Counted from the first letter of the stretch, positions 11,164 through 22,719 are shown. The stretch is DNA of 64,000 nt from Hippopus hippopus (GCA_946811185.2 OX328102.1:14199194-14263193), one strand, 5' to 3'. Notes: generated by a model from the sequence alone, not told the origin. Made by a program: numbers and translations.

Positions 11164-11624
11164 ACAACTTCCCAGTAGAAAGTTATACAGGCTTGTTGGA
11201 TGATTTTAAGAAACTGGACCTGTTAAGGACATAGGTCATAAGACTCGATGTCATTATTGCTCACTCCTAATCTTAATCTTTGATTTAGCTGTTGTTAAGT
11301 ATTTATCAGACAACAGATTTTAGACTGATCCTAGTTGAAAGCTTTAGAAGAGATGTAGATCTGATCTGAAAACTGATGTAGATCAAAATGAATTCATATT
11401 TTCATGTAAGGTAGAAATGATGACAGGAACAGACATGTGATAACAAGGTTTAAAAAGCTATCCCTGTTTCATATAATTCAAATTCATTTTCTAATAATAA
11501 GTTTTAGTGATGAAAATAAAATGAATGTTCAAAATGAATTATGTCTGTAATATCTTGATTAGCCCTGTACGGCCCTCTCTAAACGCCAGAAGTATACATG
11601 TATAGCCTTAATTTTCTTTCCAAG

Positions 11625-11696
11625 ATGCCATTCTCTCTCGCTGAAATACAGAAAAGATATAAGGAACGGAAGAAGGCAGAATCAGGAACCCCTTAA
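11625..11696 (+). pseudogene. Fragment resembling the KRYKERKKAE start of transposon-linked proteins
   Basis: The 23-codon frame MPFSLAEIQKRYKERKKAE resembles the basic (Q)(K/R)(R/K)YRERxKA N-terminus found in many invertebrate uncharacterised, often transposon-associated, proteins. That resemblance is from memory of the pattern. The ATG follows TTTTCTTTCCAAG, which could be a splice acceptor. The frame stops eight codons after the motif, so this is either a relic or the end of a small exon. Confidence 0.2.
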
Positions 11697-12785
11697 AAAG
11701 ACACGTTAATTGTCCTTTGATGTTTTGCCGGCCAGCTTATCCTACTAATATTATGGTTATAATATTGAAAATATTTCTAAAATTCTTATCACGGTCCCCC
11801 ATGCGAATATCACTCTAGCCATCGATACATTTTTTTGTCACTTGTTTTATTTTTTACATCAGTTCAGTGAGAAGAACTCTCTAAATACTATCCTGATATT
11901 TGTTTTCTTAAATATACCGCTAAAACTGATGAGATATATTATCATAACAGCCGACAAATTTATGCTTTATGTTTATAACTCAATTTTAGGCGTCAAAAGT
12001 AAATCATCTGTCGTTTTCTTCTACGAGTGAAATCTGCTAGATTCTGTGTTGAAGGTATATGAGCTTGGCCTATATGAATATTGGTTTTGTGAATCCTATT
12101 GCCGCTGGTTGGTAAAAAAAAAAATGAAATCTAGACCTTATTGTTAATATTTAATTTTCAATGTATATAAAGTCGTAACCTAGTAATTTGTGTATAACAG
12201 AAAATTTTTGAAGGGGAAGGTTGGTATTTTGGTGTTAGTCATGAATATTCTAGTTACTTCACGTCGAAGGTTATTTAAAGCCTCCAATACCCTTTCAGTT
12301 CAAAAGGCATAGTAAATAAGGAAGCTTAAACACAGTGTAAATATTATTTTGAAAACCATATACTTATTATTTTCGTTAAAACATTTATAATTTAATTTGT
12401 AAGAAAACAATTGAAAGTCCCCGTTATAGATATTTCAAAGTAAAATTATAATATTGTATAACAAGAAAGGTGTTTTTGCGCACGGACACATTTGGTTCAT
12501 ATTGCATAAGTAGATGCAGTCTCGAAAGATGATATATTTCCGTTGCCATTTTCAAAATAAATGTGAGTCCGTTCACCATGACGCTTACTGAATTGCAGGA
12601 GGCCAAGTTCGTCAAGCATACTTCCTAAACTCGCATTTATTGTTTACACGTGTTATGCCAACAGCAAACGTATGTTAAGAATCAACTTACATGAATCAAT
12701 ATATAAAGATTGTTGCAAATACTCGACTAAAGGTTGCGCGAACTCCTTTATTGAGTATCCCTTCCTTGTTTTAAATCCCACGCGG
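11697..12785. other. No recognised feature
   Basis: AT-rich sequence with poly-A/T runs. Small frames at 11842-12030 and 12424-12615 show no motifs. Confidence 0.4.
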
Positions 12786-13024
12786 GGAAGGGAAATTATA
12801 AGAATAACCTTAGTCTGTTTGTTTATCTGTCCGTCCGTTACACTTTTTTGTCGGCTTCATATCTCTCAAACTGAGATATTGAATTTCCACGCATTTCACA
12901 CATGTGTTCATCTTGATAGAATGATGTGCGAAGGAAATTTCTGACGTCAGACGGTCTAGGTCATAACAGAGGAGGGGATTAAAGGTCACACGCTCACAAT
13001 CGTTTCTACTCCATATCTCGGGAC

Positions 13025-13137
13025 ACAGGTGTTCGTTTTTTTGACAAACTTCGCCACCTATATAATGTAATATATATCGTCTTATACATGTATATTACAT
13101 TATAGGTGGCGAAGTTCGTCATAAGACGAACGCCTGT
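13025..13137. mobile_element. 113-bp palindromic insertion in Array B
   Basis: The two halves are inverted: ACAGGTGTTCGT...ACTTCGCCACCTAT-AATGTAATATA facing TATATTACATTATAGGTGGC-GAAGTTCGTC...ACGAACGCCTGT. It breaks an Array B unit, with CTCC-type sequence on both sides. It is probably a tiny foldback element. Confidence 0.75.
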
Positions 13138-14317
13138 ACTCCGGACACCCTGGCCCGATTCATGAAAATTATCACGTGTGCATCTTGCAAAGAAGATATG
13201 CAGAGTGAAGATTTCGGACACAAGCCACCAAAGTCAAGATCATTGCAATCTCATGCTCAGTAATCGTGTCCTTTTCATATCTCTTGATGAACTGGCTTGA
13301 TTTCTAACATATTTCACACTTGTGTGCACCTTGATCTGGCAGAGCCTAAGTTTCAGACACCAGATTCCAAGGTCATTGTCAAAACAGGAGTCAAATGTGA
13401 CATAATCATAGAAAGTATGCGCTTTATATGTCTTGAACTCCTAATCTAATTTTGAAATATTCCATACATGTGTGCACCTCCATGAGACGATGTGCAGAGC
13501 GGAGGGTTCGGAAGCCAGACTTCTAAGTCAAGGTAACAGCAGGGCATCAAAAGTCACATGCACATAAATTGTGTCTGCTCTTTATCACTAGAACCTTGAT
13601 CTTAAATTTGGAATATTTCACACATGAATGCACCTTGATAAGACATTATGCAGAACGGAGGTTCAGACGACAGACTCTAAGTTCAGGGTTACAGCATGGG
13701 ACCCAAGGTAACATACTCATGAAGTATGTCCGCTCCATAAATCTTGAGCCTTTGGCCCGAATTTCAAAATATTTTACATATTTGTGCATCTTGGTAAGAT
13801 GATTTACACAGCCAATATTTCAGATGCCAGTCTGTCCATCTGTTTGCCGGTTCATAACACGTTTTGTTCTTTTTAATATCGCAAACACATTTTCCGATGT
13901 GAAAGATATTTCACATCAGTATTCACTTTCATAGGATGACGTGCAGAACAGAGGTTTTAGACGCCATAATCCGAGGTCAAGGTTGAAGGGGGGGGGGGGG
14001 CGTGGGTGGTCAAAGGACCCGTACAATTAGTCGGCTCCATATCTCTTGAATCCTAGTCTGATTTTAGAAATATTTCACACATATGTGCACTTTGATGAGA
14101 CAATTTGTAACGAAGTTATAGCCGCCGGGCTCAAAGGTTGAGGTCAAATGTCCGATGCTCGTAAATTTAGTCTGTTAAATATACATGTATCTTGAACGCT
14201 TCTTCACTTTGTGTACGTACTGTGAATGTGTAAACTTTACACGCTAGGCTTTAAGGTCAAGGTTACACCAGAGGCGTTTAAGGTCACATGGTCTTAAATC
14301 ATATCTTTTGAAGCCCA

Positions 14318-14515
14318 GGGTCTGTATTCACCAACCATTCTTAAGAGTTTTCTTGGTCTTATTCTCCAGAATTTTCTGAGTTTTAAAGAAACTCAGCTTC
14401 TGATTGGCTAAACCGTTTGGTTTAGCCAATTAGAAGTTGCTTTACTTTCAAACTTTGAAAATTTTAGAGAAAAAGACTAAGAAGATTCTTAAGAATGGTT
14501 GGTGAATACAGACCC
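14318..14515. mobile_element. Fam-5 foldback MITE, copy 2 (reference copy)
   Basis: Near-perfect palindrome of 198 bp. The left end is GGGTCTGTATTCACCAACCA and the right end is its reverse complement. The centre is CTGATTGGCTAAACCGTTTG facing GGTTTAGCCAATTAGAAG. It is inserted in Array B. The other Fam-5 copies were judged against this one. Confidence 0.9.
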
Positions 14516-14950
14516 GGCCTGGTCTTAATTTGGAATTGTTTCACACGTTTGTGTTTCATAATGAGACGATATGCACATTTGTGTTTTATATGTAAGTGTC
14601 AAAGATCAAGGTCATAGCAGGGATCAAAGCTCTTTTATTTCCAAATGGTGTATGCTACGTATCTCTTATACCCTTGGCCTGTTTTTGAAACACTTCATAC
14701 ATAATATTCACCTAAGAAAAGAAAATGTGCAGAGTTGAGGTTTTAGACGCCACACTCGAGGGCAAACCTCATAACATAGGGTCAAATACATCACACCTTT
14801 GATAGCCTCCCCTGGGCCTAGGTTGCTCAGATACACAGAAACGCTTCTTATTTAAGTTTAGACAAATCTTCAGCCCAGTAAAACAATGTGCAGAACCAAT
14901 GGCTCAACCATGCAGACTCAAGGTCAAGGTCATAATAATTTGAGGGTCAA

Positions 14951-17300
14951 GTGCTTGAGCCTCATCTGCAGTTTATTTCATACAGCTACCATTTGTTGCG
15001 GAATTAAGTGTGTACTTGGCTTTTCGGCTGTATATAATTCTTTTTTAAAATTATGTTTAGTTGAGCTAAGGAGGAACTGTTGTTTTTCTTCAAATAAGTA
15101 ATGGTTCATTTCAGAGTGAGCGTGCAGTTTTGGTTGGAAAGGCCTTAAGGGTCGCAAAACAAATGGGGTCCATGGTTCGAAACGGGCCAGGGGCCAAGAC
15201 TGACAAAAAACGACAAAATGCTGATCCTGTGATAGCTCGAAGTTCCTCCTGATGTTCGATTTGTCAGTTGTTATTATGAAATTTGCTCATCTGGTATATC
15301 TTTGTTTATGTCTATGATGCAAGCGATACATATGCGTCTAAACTATGACGTGACGCAATGCTTTGTGATGTCAAAAGAGTACTGTTCCGTACCCTTACCG
15401 GAGCATTTGCAGATTTCTACGGGTTTCCATGAACATCTCTTGGCCATACCCTTTGACAAAGCCTATCCAATTACATACTTTAGGGAGCTCCGATCAAGCA
15501 AGGATTCCAATTCCGGCCAAGACAGTTCGATGAAGTCGGGTCGCCATAGAATTATTTAGTAAGGTGGCATTTTTATGCCTTTGACTGTCAGGTTCCTGTA
15601 GCTGCTAAAACGAAATTGCTTCAAACCGTTAAACCTGGTACGCATAACCCCAGCATTCAAGTTACCTCGAAGAAAAACTGTCTGCCCCACACCCACAATA
15701 CCCTTCGGCCGCAATAATTACATCCCAAAGCCTGACATTGAAATTGCCATACCAAACTTGTCCCTCTCTAACTATTAACAATGCGCGCCTATACCTCAAA
15801 ACATACTAGACTGCTCGGACCCGGCCCATCAAGCCCGACACCAGCGAAAAGAGTTCGTTTTAGTTTTACCCCGTATATTTGTTTTAGAATGACAACAAAC
15901 AATAATAAAGGTAGCTTTATTCATTTATTTGTAAAAATAGTCCATTTTTTCCGCTAAAACGACAAGGAAACTAGTAATAATATGGTGCAGGCTACTCAGT
16001 ATGCTTGTCTTGTGGGTGGCTCGTCGTATCGATCGAGGCCGCCAGTTTGGATGTTGTGTTGAAAATGTAGTTATGTAGGCCTATACAGGGCTCCCGAAAG
16101 GGAAACTGTGTGGATTTTGCTAGTGAATGGGAATGTAAGTTCGAGGCATATTTTCCAATCAGATCGCGATTTCTTTGCAGTATAGTAATTAATCTACTAT
16201 GTCTTACTGAAGGCTCGTAATGGAAACCGGTTTAAAGCGACGTCTTGGGTAGGTCAGCTTGATTGCGGAGTCATTATCTTTTCACTGTCTTTCAAGCGGG
16301 AACATCTTGATTTACGATATTAGATGTAATTTGCGACACCAGCTTTTTCTCGGATACATTTTCGAAGATGAAAGCATCCAAACTTCCTGCTTGACGTCAC
16401 GTAAATTTTAAATACTTACAATCACTTATTTCCACTAGTATTATGCATGTAGGTACACCGCATATTCAAGTAAATTGTGAGTTTTAATGAAGTAAGGCAC
16501 GAGTATATCGGCTAATTTCAGTGTAACGAATGTCTCGTATGAGTTGCACGAGCCTTTTGAGATTAATGAAGTTATTACTAGTTTGCCCTAGTATTTCAGA
16601 TAAGCGTCTCGACCGTTTTGCATCGTATCGACCGATCTCATGTTGTACAAATGTAGTAAAGTTTAGGATTGATAGGTAATTTACAAAGAGATTCAATTAG
16701 GAGATGCATGCATACCCGTTTGTTCGACTGAGTTAAATTGCTTGTGACAAACTTTTCATGGCAACTTTGCTAAATACCACAGTAACTAAAGTAATAATAA
16801 TACTCAAGTTTACCTTGTTTATGTGTTTTCAGCTAGCTAAACTCGATTAGACTTAAATATTTACGAGAAACAAAATGCCAGGTTGCTTCATATATAAACT
16901 TATCTTTTTGATAGGCTGGTAAAACATGAGGGTTGTTCAAAATATACTTTTTCTTTTGCTATATCTCGCTTAATTTTGCATAAATTTGTTCGCAATGATA
17001 GTTCGCTGATGCTGCAGTTATACCTTGTACTTAAAATATTGATTTTAGCAAGTCTAGGGAAACTCAACACCCTTTGGCATAAAAAAAAAAACAGCTTTTG
17101 TTTTGTGGGGAATATCTCAAGGTCGTCCACCAAATTTAACATACAATATATTTAATTGTATAGAAATAGTATGACACGTTTTATTGTTGTCTGTCTGTAT
17201 AGAAAGGGAATGTCTGCAAGGACACCAATATAAGTAAATGAAGGTAGGTGGTTTGGTAGGTACTAGATAGGAAGGTAGGAGGGTTGCTTGATGGATCATG
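14951..17300. other. 2.3 kb without recognised gene
   Basis: Mostly unique-looking sequence, somewhat less AT-rich around 15100-15870. The plus frame at 15302-15559 has no recognised motif. The minus frame at 16484-16696 likewise. No repeat family from this window was recognised. Confidence 0.4.
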
Positions 17301-17301
17301 T

Positions 17302-17480
17302 ATGGCAGGAAAAACTTTGAAGGGAGAACAGATTAACTACACGTGCACTTATATGGACATTTCAAAGGGGATGCACCAACAGATGATGCACCGAAACAGT
17401 ATGCAAAGTCTGGCATATGTGGAAGAATTGTGACATTGGCTGTGATCAGTGATGATTCTGAAGACGAATGGTTGAGATGA
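17302..17480 (+). other. Coding-like stretch with two overlapping frames
   Basis: Frame 1 runs from ATG at 17302 to TGA at 17431-17433 (43 codons, MAGKTLKGEQINYTCTYMDI first). A second frame, open from about 17338 to TGA at 17478-17480, ends with the acidic tail ISDDSEDEWLR. A strong donor-like AA|GTAAGTAT follows directly at about 17482. Both frames read more like protein than the surroundings, but neither matches a family I know. It could be a terminal exon or chance. Confidence 0.15.
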
Positions 17481-17769
17481 AGTAAGTATGAAGATATACA
17501 AAAAATATATAAACTTTGCCTAGGTGAGGTGCGTTTCAGTGATATTTGTCTATCAGAAGGGAGACCGAGGCTAGTACGACCCAATTTTAGGACATAATTA
17601 TTTTTAGACTGACTGTCACAGCTAGGCCTCCTAGAGTTATATAAATTAGGTAAGTAAAGCATAACAAAGCCGTACTAGCTACATACATACAGGCAAGTTT
17701 GGCCACAGAAACTGACATTAGGCCTTAACATATTTTGCCGTTCTACACCGTAAAGAGAAAAACACATGT

Positions 17770-18320
17770 TTTTTTTCCAATATTTTACCCACTGACCTAA
17801 TTTTTGAGCCAAGACACATGTATATTCTGACCACCTTTCAATAGGATTACATTAAACATGTGGCCTGTAGAATGTAGACAATATTTTTCAAACGATTGAC
17901 CTGATGACCTACTTTTTAACCTTACCTAAACCATTTTCCTTCTCGTCCAAGATGTTTTTAAGACAACTACACTGACGAACTTTCATGGGAATCGGACTGA
18001 AAATATAGCCTAATACTGAAGGTGTTTCTAAGACAGGCGACCTAGTTTTTGACTCGAAATGACCAAAGTTTCGTGACTAATGGACTGAAAGTGTAGCCTC
18101 TAGAGAGCACGCAAGTTTTTTCAAAGATTTAACCTAGTGACTAGTTTTGGGCCTGCCGTGACCCATTTTTAAATTCGTGCGAGCTTTTATCAGTACAAAC
18201 ATTCTAACGAACTTTTATGAGCATAGAGCGTACACAAGTTAAAAGTTGACGGCGGACGGCGGACATAGCACGAACACAGAAGCACACCATGAACGCTTTT
18301 ACTTCTGGTGAGCAAAAAAA
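17770..18320 (+). repeat. Array C locus 1 (Helitron-like satellite carrier)
   Basis: Diverged tandem units contain the blocks TTCTGACCACCTTTCAATAG, AACATGTGGCCTGTAGAATG, GACCTGATGACCTACTTTTT and YYGACYCGAAATGACC. The array is followed by a GACGGCGGACGGCGGACATA tail and a decayed CTTCTGGTGAGCAAAAAA end. It is the same repeat as at 57770-58480 and 60770-61870. Confidence 0.75.
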
Positions 18321-18329
18321 AACAACACA

Positions 18330-18540
18330 TCACTGTCAGTATTGACTTTTTCGTTTTTATGACCCTGATAGATGAGACGTCTAAAAATATATTGTGGAAA
18401 AAAAGAGACAATGCGGTAATCATCATTTTTGTCCTTTTCCCAGAATGTTCCTATCCTTTCAAAGACAAATGTTAGTACTTGAGCCAAGTTTGATTTGTCA
18501 TCTGAAATGCTTTCAAAATGGCGGAGTCTGGTCAAGAGTA
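18330..18540 (-). repeat. Fam-2-related fragment
   Basis: Contains TAGATGAGACGTCTAAAAAT, ATTGTGGAAAAAAAGAGACA, TTTTTGTCCTTTTCCCAGAA and GTCATCTGAAATGCTTTCAAA. These correspond in order, diverged, to the internal blocks of Fam-2 elements such as 45624-45858. Ends are not preserved. Confidence 0.5.
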
Positions 18541-18759
18541 AAACTTGTGTTTTTTAAGACTCAAATATGATATGTGGGAGATAAGGGTTACAGAAGATAT
18601 CTCAGTATTTTCGATTAAGTTCAACTGGATACAAAAGAAGATGTAATAATTACCAAATTACACTGCAATTGACATCAAGTCAAGATTGAATGTGTTCTAT
18701 TGTTCTGTTGGCTTTGAGGTTGTTAACTTTTAATACACATATCTATTCTGCGGATGTTA

Positions 18760-18870
18760 ACCCTTCCAGCTATGTATACCTAACCCTTCACCAAAAAATC
18801 CCGAGTTTTAACAACCCTGGAGTAGTGGGCTTTATTGCTGTGAAAAAAGGACAAAATACTGTTTGCCTTT
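18760..18870 (+). repeat. Fam-2 left-half fragment
   Basis: CTAACCCTTCACCAAAAAAT then CCCGAGTTTTAACAACCCTG and a decayed GAAAAAAGGACAAAATACTG match the left half of Fam-2. The right half is absent, replaced by the inverted structure at 18875-19525. Confidence 0.6.
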
Positions 18871-18874
18871 GAGG

Positions 18875-19525
18875 GCAGTGACGATCAATTTCAGACTGCA
18901 CAAGATATTGAGTCGGCTGCATTACAATGGGGCTAATTTTTAAATTCTGAACGTATAGAATGGGGCTAAATGAAAAGGTATGAAAGGGGCTATACAGTAT
19001 CACAAATTTTAGGCTGATGAAATAAATCTTTTCGACTATGCGAAAAGTATAAGTTCAGGGCAAGAACTGACCTAGTGTAGTGTACAACTGATGTGAACTG
19101 AAAAACTGTATAAAGCATTTTAAAGTTCCGGGACATGTACATGCATTTATGTAGTGCTGATTGAACGTCGAAACTGTGTATAGCATTTTAAAGTTCCGGG
19201 ACATATACGTGCATAGCTAGGGCTGACTGAAATTTTAACATATTAACTTAAATTCAAAATGTGTTTATTTTACTTTGTTTTATCTCAGTTGTATATTACA
19301 TTGTAGAAAATCTTAGCAATCTTGGCTTTTCTGTAAGAAAATACGAGTAAATGCAATTGGATTAGCCCAATTGACTTCTTATAAAAATACAGATATAGTA
19401 GCCCCATTCATACTTCTTTCCTAGCCCCATTGTACCTTTTTGTTAGCCTCATTGTCTTTCCAATTATCCTAGACCCATTGTGTCGCCCATGCAGTCTGAT
19501 CTTGGCTCTCCACTATCCAGTTATT
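18875..19525. repeat. Large degenerate inverted repeat
   Basis: The left arm has TTTCAGACTGCACAAGATAT, TACAATGGGGCTAATTTTT and AATGGGGCTAAATGAAAAGG. The right arm has the inverse: AGTAGCCCCATTCATACTTC, TAGCCCCATTGTACCTTTTT and GCAGTCTGATCTTGG. Between them a block of about 68 bp is repeated in tandem (AAGCATTTTAAAGTTCCGGG at about 19113 and 19181). It could fold into a long imperfect hairpin. It is probably an old foldback element. Confidence 0.5.
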
Positions 19526-19569
19526 TTGAGACATTCTGGTTAAATACAATGTCTTTTCCCCTTCCTGAC

Positions 19570-19842
19570 TAGTGTGTACACAAGTTTTTTTTTTTAACCT
19601 GTATTTGACATGGTGACCTAGTTTTCTACCCGACGTGACTTATTTTCGACCTCGTCAGAGATATTTTTTAGGCATACATTCTGATCACGTTTCACGAGTA
19701 TCGAACAGAAAATATAACCTCTAAAATGTACCCAAAGTAACAGTTGACGACAGGCGACGCTCGACTGTCGAAGGAAGACGGATTCATCACGATCACAAAA
19801 GCACATCTTGAGCACGTCGTGCTCAGGTGAGCTAAAAAAGTA
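19570..19842 (+). mobile_element. Array C locus 2 with Helitron-like 3' end
   Basis: Ends of one satellite unit (ATTCTGATCACGTTTCACGA, ATATAACCTCTAAAATGTAC) run into a GACGACAGGCGACGC tail and then the hairpin GAGCACGTCGTGCTC (19810-19824), seven bases, and CTAA (19832-19835). A short hairpin a few bases before CTRR is the defining 3' end of Helitrons (known of the family). The transposase part is absent. Confidence 0.6.
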
Positions 19843-20189
19843 AAGTAAAGCTAGAGCCACTTGGGTAGCTTTTAACTTAGTCTTAAGATTAATTATTGTT
19901 GGCGACTAACCCTTGGACCGACCGTACGATAACAGATTGTCATCTTTACAATAATTTCCATACGTGGTATGATTTAAATTTCAGCGCAATTTTAAAATCT
20001 AAATTGTTTACTTTTGGTCGGCTCTCGGCCTTTTAGGTTTAATGAGAGTATACGCATTTATTCATGACGCTCACAGTTCATTCAAGCAATTCAAATAATT
20101 ATCTTTAATTTACAACAGCCTTATACATCACCGATGACTTATTTTATAGATCACCATAAATCAAGCCAAGCTCCTAACAAATTATTAAA

Positions 20190-20228
20190 TCAAGAGGAAC
20201 GAGATGGGCTTTTATTGCTCACCTAAAA
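20190..20228 (+). repeat. Array C element leader, isolated
   Basis: ATCAAGAGGAACGAGATGGG then TTTTATTGCTCACCTAAAAG corresponds to the leader AACAAGAGGGCCATTGACCC...GCTCACCTAAGT that precedes Array C at 57.5-57.7 kb. No satellite unit follows. Confidence 0.4.
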
Positions 20229-20261
20229 GATTTTTCTTTTGTAGCTTCTATCGTTGTAGTT

Positions 20262-20450
20262 TTAACCCTTTACCGCGCAACCTTGAGTTTTAACAATCTT
20301 AAAAGGACAGGCTTTTGAAAACGTGGTGGGAAAGGGAAAAAAATGTAAGTAACCATATTTTCTTCCGTATGAAAGCCAAAAACTATGATTTGACGCATAT
20401 TTGATTTGTCGTCTGCAAATACTTTCAATTTAGACAATTGTATTTTTTTT
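20262..20450 (+). mobile_element. Fam-2 TTAA MITE, left half plus decayed right
   Basis: TTAACCCTTTACCGCGCAAC, then CTTGAGTTTTAACAATCTT and GGCTTTTGAAAACGTGGTGG match the Fam-2 left half. The right half is recognisable only as GTCGTCTGCAAATACTTTCA. The right TTAA end is missing. Confidence 0.7.
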
Positions 20451-20523
20451 TATGAAGAATTAAACATTGTTTAAAACACTTGTTGTTAGCTGATAATATA
20501 ACCGGGCAAGTTAAGAGCTGTAT

Positions 20524-20745
20524 TTAAGGTCTACGGCCCCTAATTCATCGGTAAACATCGACGTTTTCACAAAGGCTATTCGGCAAAGCTCGGCAGCTTC
20601 CGTCTTTTAATATGGGAGTTAGGCGCCGTAGACTCACTAACTCATCTGTAAATATCGTGTAACATCGACGTTTTCGTAAAGGCTATTCGGCCAATCTAGG
20701 CAGCTTGCGTCTTTTTATATGAGCGTTAGGGGCCGTAGACCTTAA
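20524..20745. mobile_element. TTAA-flanked foldback with an internal tandem duplication
   Basis: It is bounded by TTAAGGTCTACGGCCCCTAA and its exact inverse. Inside, a block of about 100 bp occurs twice in direct order: ACATCGACGTTTTCACAAAG, GCTATTCGGCAAAGCTCGGC, GCAGCTTCCGTCTTTT-ATATG and GTTAGGCGCCGTAGAC, then again with changes. TTAA target sites are typical of piggyBac-type elements. No coding frame. Confidence 0.82.
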
Positions 20746-20819
20746 AATCCAAAGTTTTGTCTTTATCTTAATACAACGACGACAACAGATAAATGACAAT
20801 TTGCACTCTACGAACAAAT

Positions 20820-21100
20820 CTTATCACATAACATGATTTGTTTTCGATGTAATATATTTATTACGAATTTTCTTATCTTACACATGTTTGAGAGAAGCAT
20901 TGTGTGACGTCATGTGTGACGTCATAAGTGACGTTGATCTCGAATACGTCTTTCAGAGAAATGAATTAGTTTTTATATATATTGATATCCACGCGTACAC
21001 ATATAGGGTTTTGAATAATAAGACCGATAATTCGTGAAGAATCGTTATTTGATAAAAGGAATCTGACATTCGTTGGCTTTTGAGATAGATATAAATTCAT
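20820..21100 (+). repeat. Dispersed repeat, copy 1 (mate at 32850-33260)
   Basis: TTATCACATAACATGATTTG, TTACGAATTTTCTTATCTTA with CACATGTTTGAG, and later AATCTGACATTCGTTGGCTT recur in the same order at 32850-33260. It includes two perfect TGACGTCA palindromes at 20905 and 20917. No ends were defined. Confidence 0.55.
20905..20935. promoter_or_regulatory. CRE-like cluster
   Basis: TGACGTCA occurs at 20905-20912 and 20917-20924, 12 bp apart, followed by TGACGT at about 20929. TGACGTCA is the CREB/ATF binding palindrome. It is not next to a recognised gene, so function is unproven. Confidence 0.3.
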
Positions 21101-21279
21101 ACAACACTTCTCAGCAGGTGTATCTAAACTTAAAATGTAGCTTCTATGATGCAAGCAAGTATTTTTCCGGCATTTCAACTTGTCACACCCTATTGTCAAA
21201 ATCATTTGCTGTATTTTTAAGAATACATTCTGGCCAAGTTTTATGTATGTTAGCGTGTGAATAGTTGTTTTTTTGTTTT

Positions 21280-22230
21280 TGTTTTTTTCAAATAGATATA
21301 TATGACCCAGTGACCTGCCTTTTGATCCCAGTTGAGCTGTTTCGAACTTATACGAAATATTATATAGACAGACATTCTAAGCAAAAAATATTTTTTTTTC
21401 CCGAGATGTGATCTAGTGGCCTACATTTCTACACAGGGTATTCAATTTTCACAAATATTCAGAATAGGTGACTGAACAATCCAGCTTCTTTTCAAGACAA
21501 TTGAACTAAAAATCAGATCTTTAATGTGTGATCAAAGATTTTCTTTGAGTTGACCTGGTGAGCTATTTAACCCGGAGTGACTTTTTCCAAATTTGTATTC
21601 AAAATAATCAGGACACGTTGACAGAGGTTCACAAACAGTGGAGTGGAAATGTGGCCATTAGAGTGCACATGACTGTCATTTTTTCCCAAAGTGTTACTCA
21701 AGAGACAATCTTTTCAACATGACCTAATTTCCAATTCGTATGAGAATAATCTAGAAAAAAAAAACAACCTTCAAAGCATGTGTCAGGAACAATAGAGCAA
21801 AACTGTGGACCTGGCGACCTATCATTTCTATATTAGGCGAACGTTTTAGCCTCTATCCGGAAAAAAAAATAGAAAGACTATTCTGATCAAGTCTAATGAG
21901 CACTAAACTGAAAATGTGGCTTCTAGGGTGGATATTATGTTAGCCAAGAGTCTGCTAAGCGCAACTCAAGGTCCTTTTGCGGACAGTGTAGATCAAGATC
22001 AGACTGCACAGAACGTGCAGTCTGATCTAGGATCTACACTGTCCGATAAGGAGATATTCCCCTTCCCCCCTCTCAAAAAAAAAACATTGAAATAGCAATA
22101 ACTGGGTTTTTATCATCGACTTGAAAGTTTCATTTCCTGTTATATAGCAGGTTAAGGGTTAAAAGTGATGCCACAATATAAACATAGCACGATCACGAAA
22201 GCTCACTTTGAGCACTTCAAGCAAAAGGAA
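21280..22230 (+). repeat. Array C locus 3, split by a Fam-1 element
   Basis: Diverged units carry TGACCCAGTGACCTGCCTTT, AGACATTCTAAGCAAAA-like, GTGGAAATGTGGCCATTAGA, and CTGAAAATGTGGCTTCTAGG. The usual tail (ACATAGCACGATCACGAAAG, CTCACTTTGAGCAC) continues at 22180-22220 beyond the Fam-1 element, so that element inserted into the array. Confidence 0.75.
21940..22162 (-). mobile_element. Fam-1 TTAA MITE, copy 3 (reverse)
   Basis: Reverse copy: GTCTGCTAAGCGCAACTCAA, GCGGACAGTGTAGATCAAGA, hairpin CAGACTGCACAGAACGTGCA, then CATCGACTTGAAAGTTTCAT and GCAGGTTAAGGGTTAA. It is embedded in Array C. Confidence 0.9.
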
Positions 22231-22719
22231 TGTTTGGAATGTCTCGTTATATAATACAAATACTGGTGGTCGGTACCCGTTACAAGCAGTGATTTCCTTT
22301 GCCAAAAATATTTACGCCTGACAAGCATTATCGGATAAAAAAGCTGTCAGAAAAGTGAAGCATTGAAAGCAGATAATCTAGTTTGAGGCAGCTTAAGTAG
22401 CAAATATTTGAACGGAGGCATTACGTGTACATTCTTCGCACATTTGTCTCATTGCTTGCGACTTCTAAATCTGTCATTTTTTTTTTTTTTCAATGGTTAT
22501 AATTACAAAAACAATTCTTTACTTTGATTACCGTTACAAGTCGATTTTCTTTATCGCAACCTTACCTTCTTCATAACTTTAGAGAACTAGATACAGAACA
22601 CGTGCATTTAGAGAAAATAACCCTTTCGATATGATGTTCTTTGAATATTATGGAAAAAGGGAACAAACAGTCGGTTTTATTGCTCGAGGAAGTACACATA
22701 CATTAATATTGCCGATCTT
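22231..22719. other. No recognised feature
   Basis: AT-rich sequence, poly-T run at 22480. No motif or repeat copy was recognised. Confidence 0.4.

Larger units (their letters stand above)
12790..14950 (+). repeat. Array B: tandem repeat of about 150 bp, roughly 12 units
   Basis: The recurring block is ATTTCACACATGTGTGCACC, TTGATGAGACGATGTGCAGA, then GGTTTCAGACGCCAGACTC, AAGGTCAAGGTCA and GGTCACATGCTCATAA. Starts lie near 12894, 13160, 13310, 13458, 13613, 13770, 13908, 14068, 14215, 14537, 14690 and 14870. Units are well diverged from each other. A 113-bp palindrome (13025-13137) and a Fam-5 element (14318-14515) interrupt it. A run of about twelve G lies at 13989. Confidence 0.88.
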
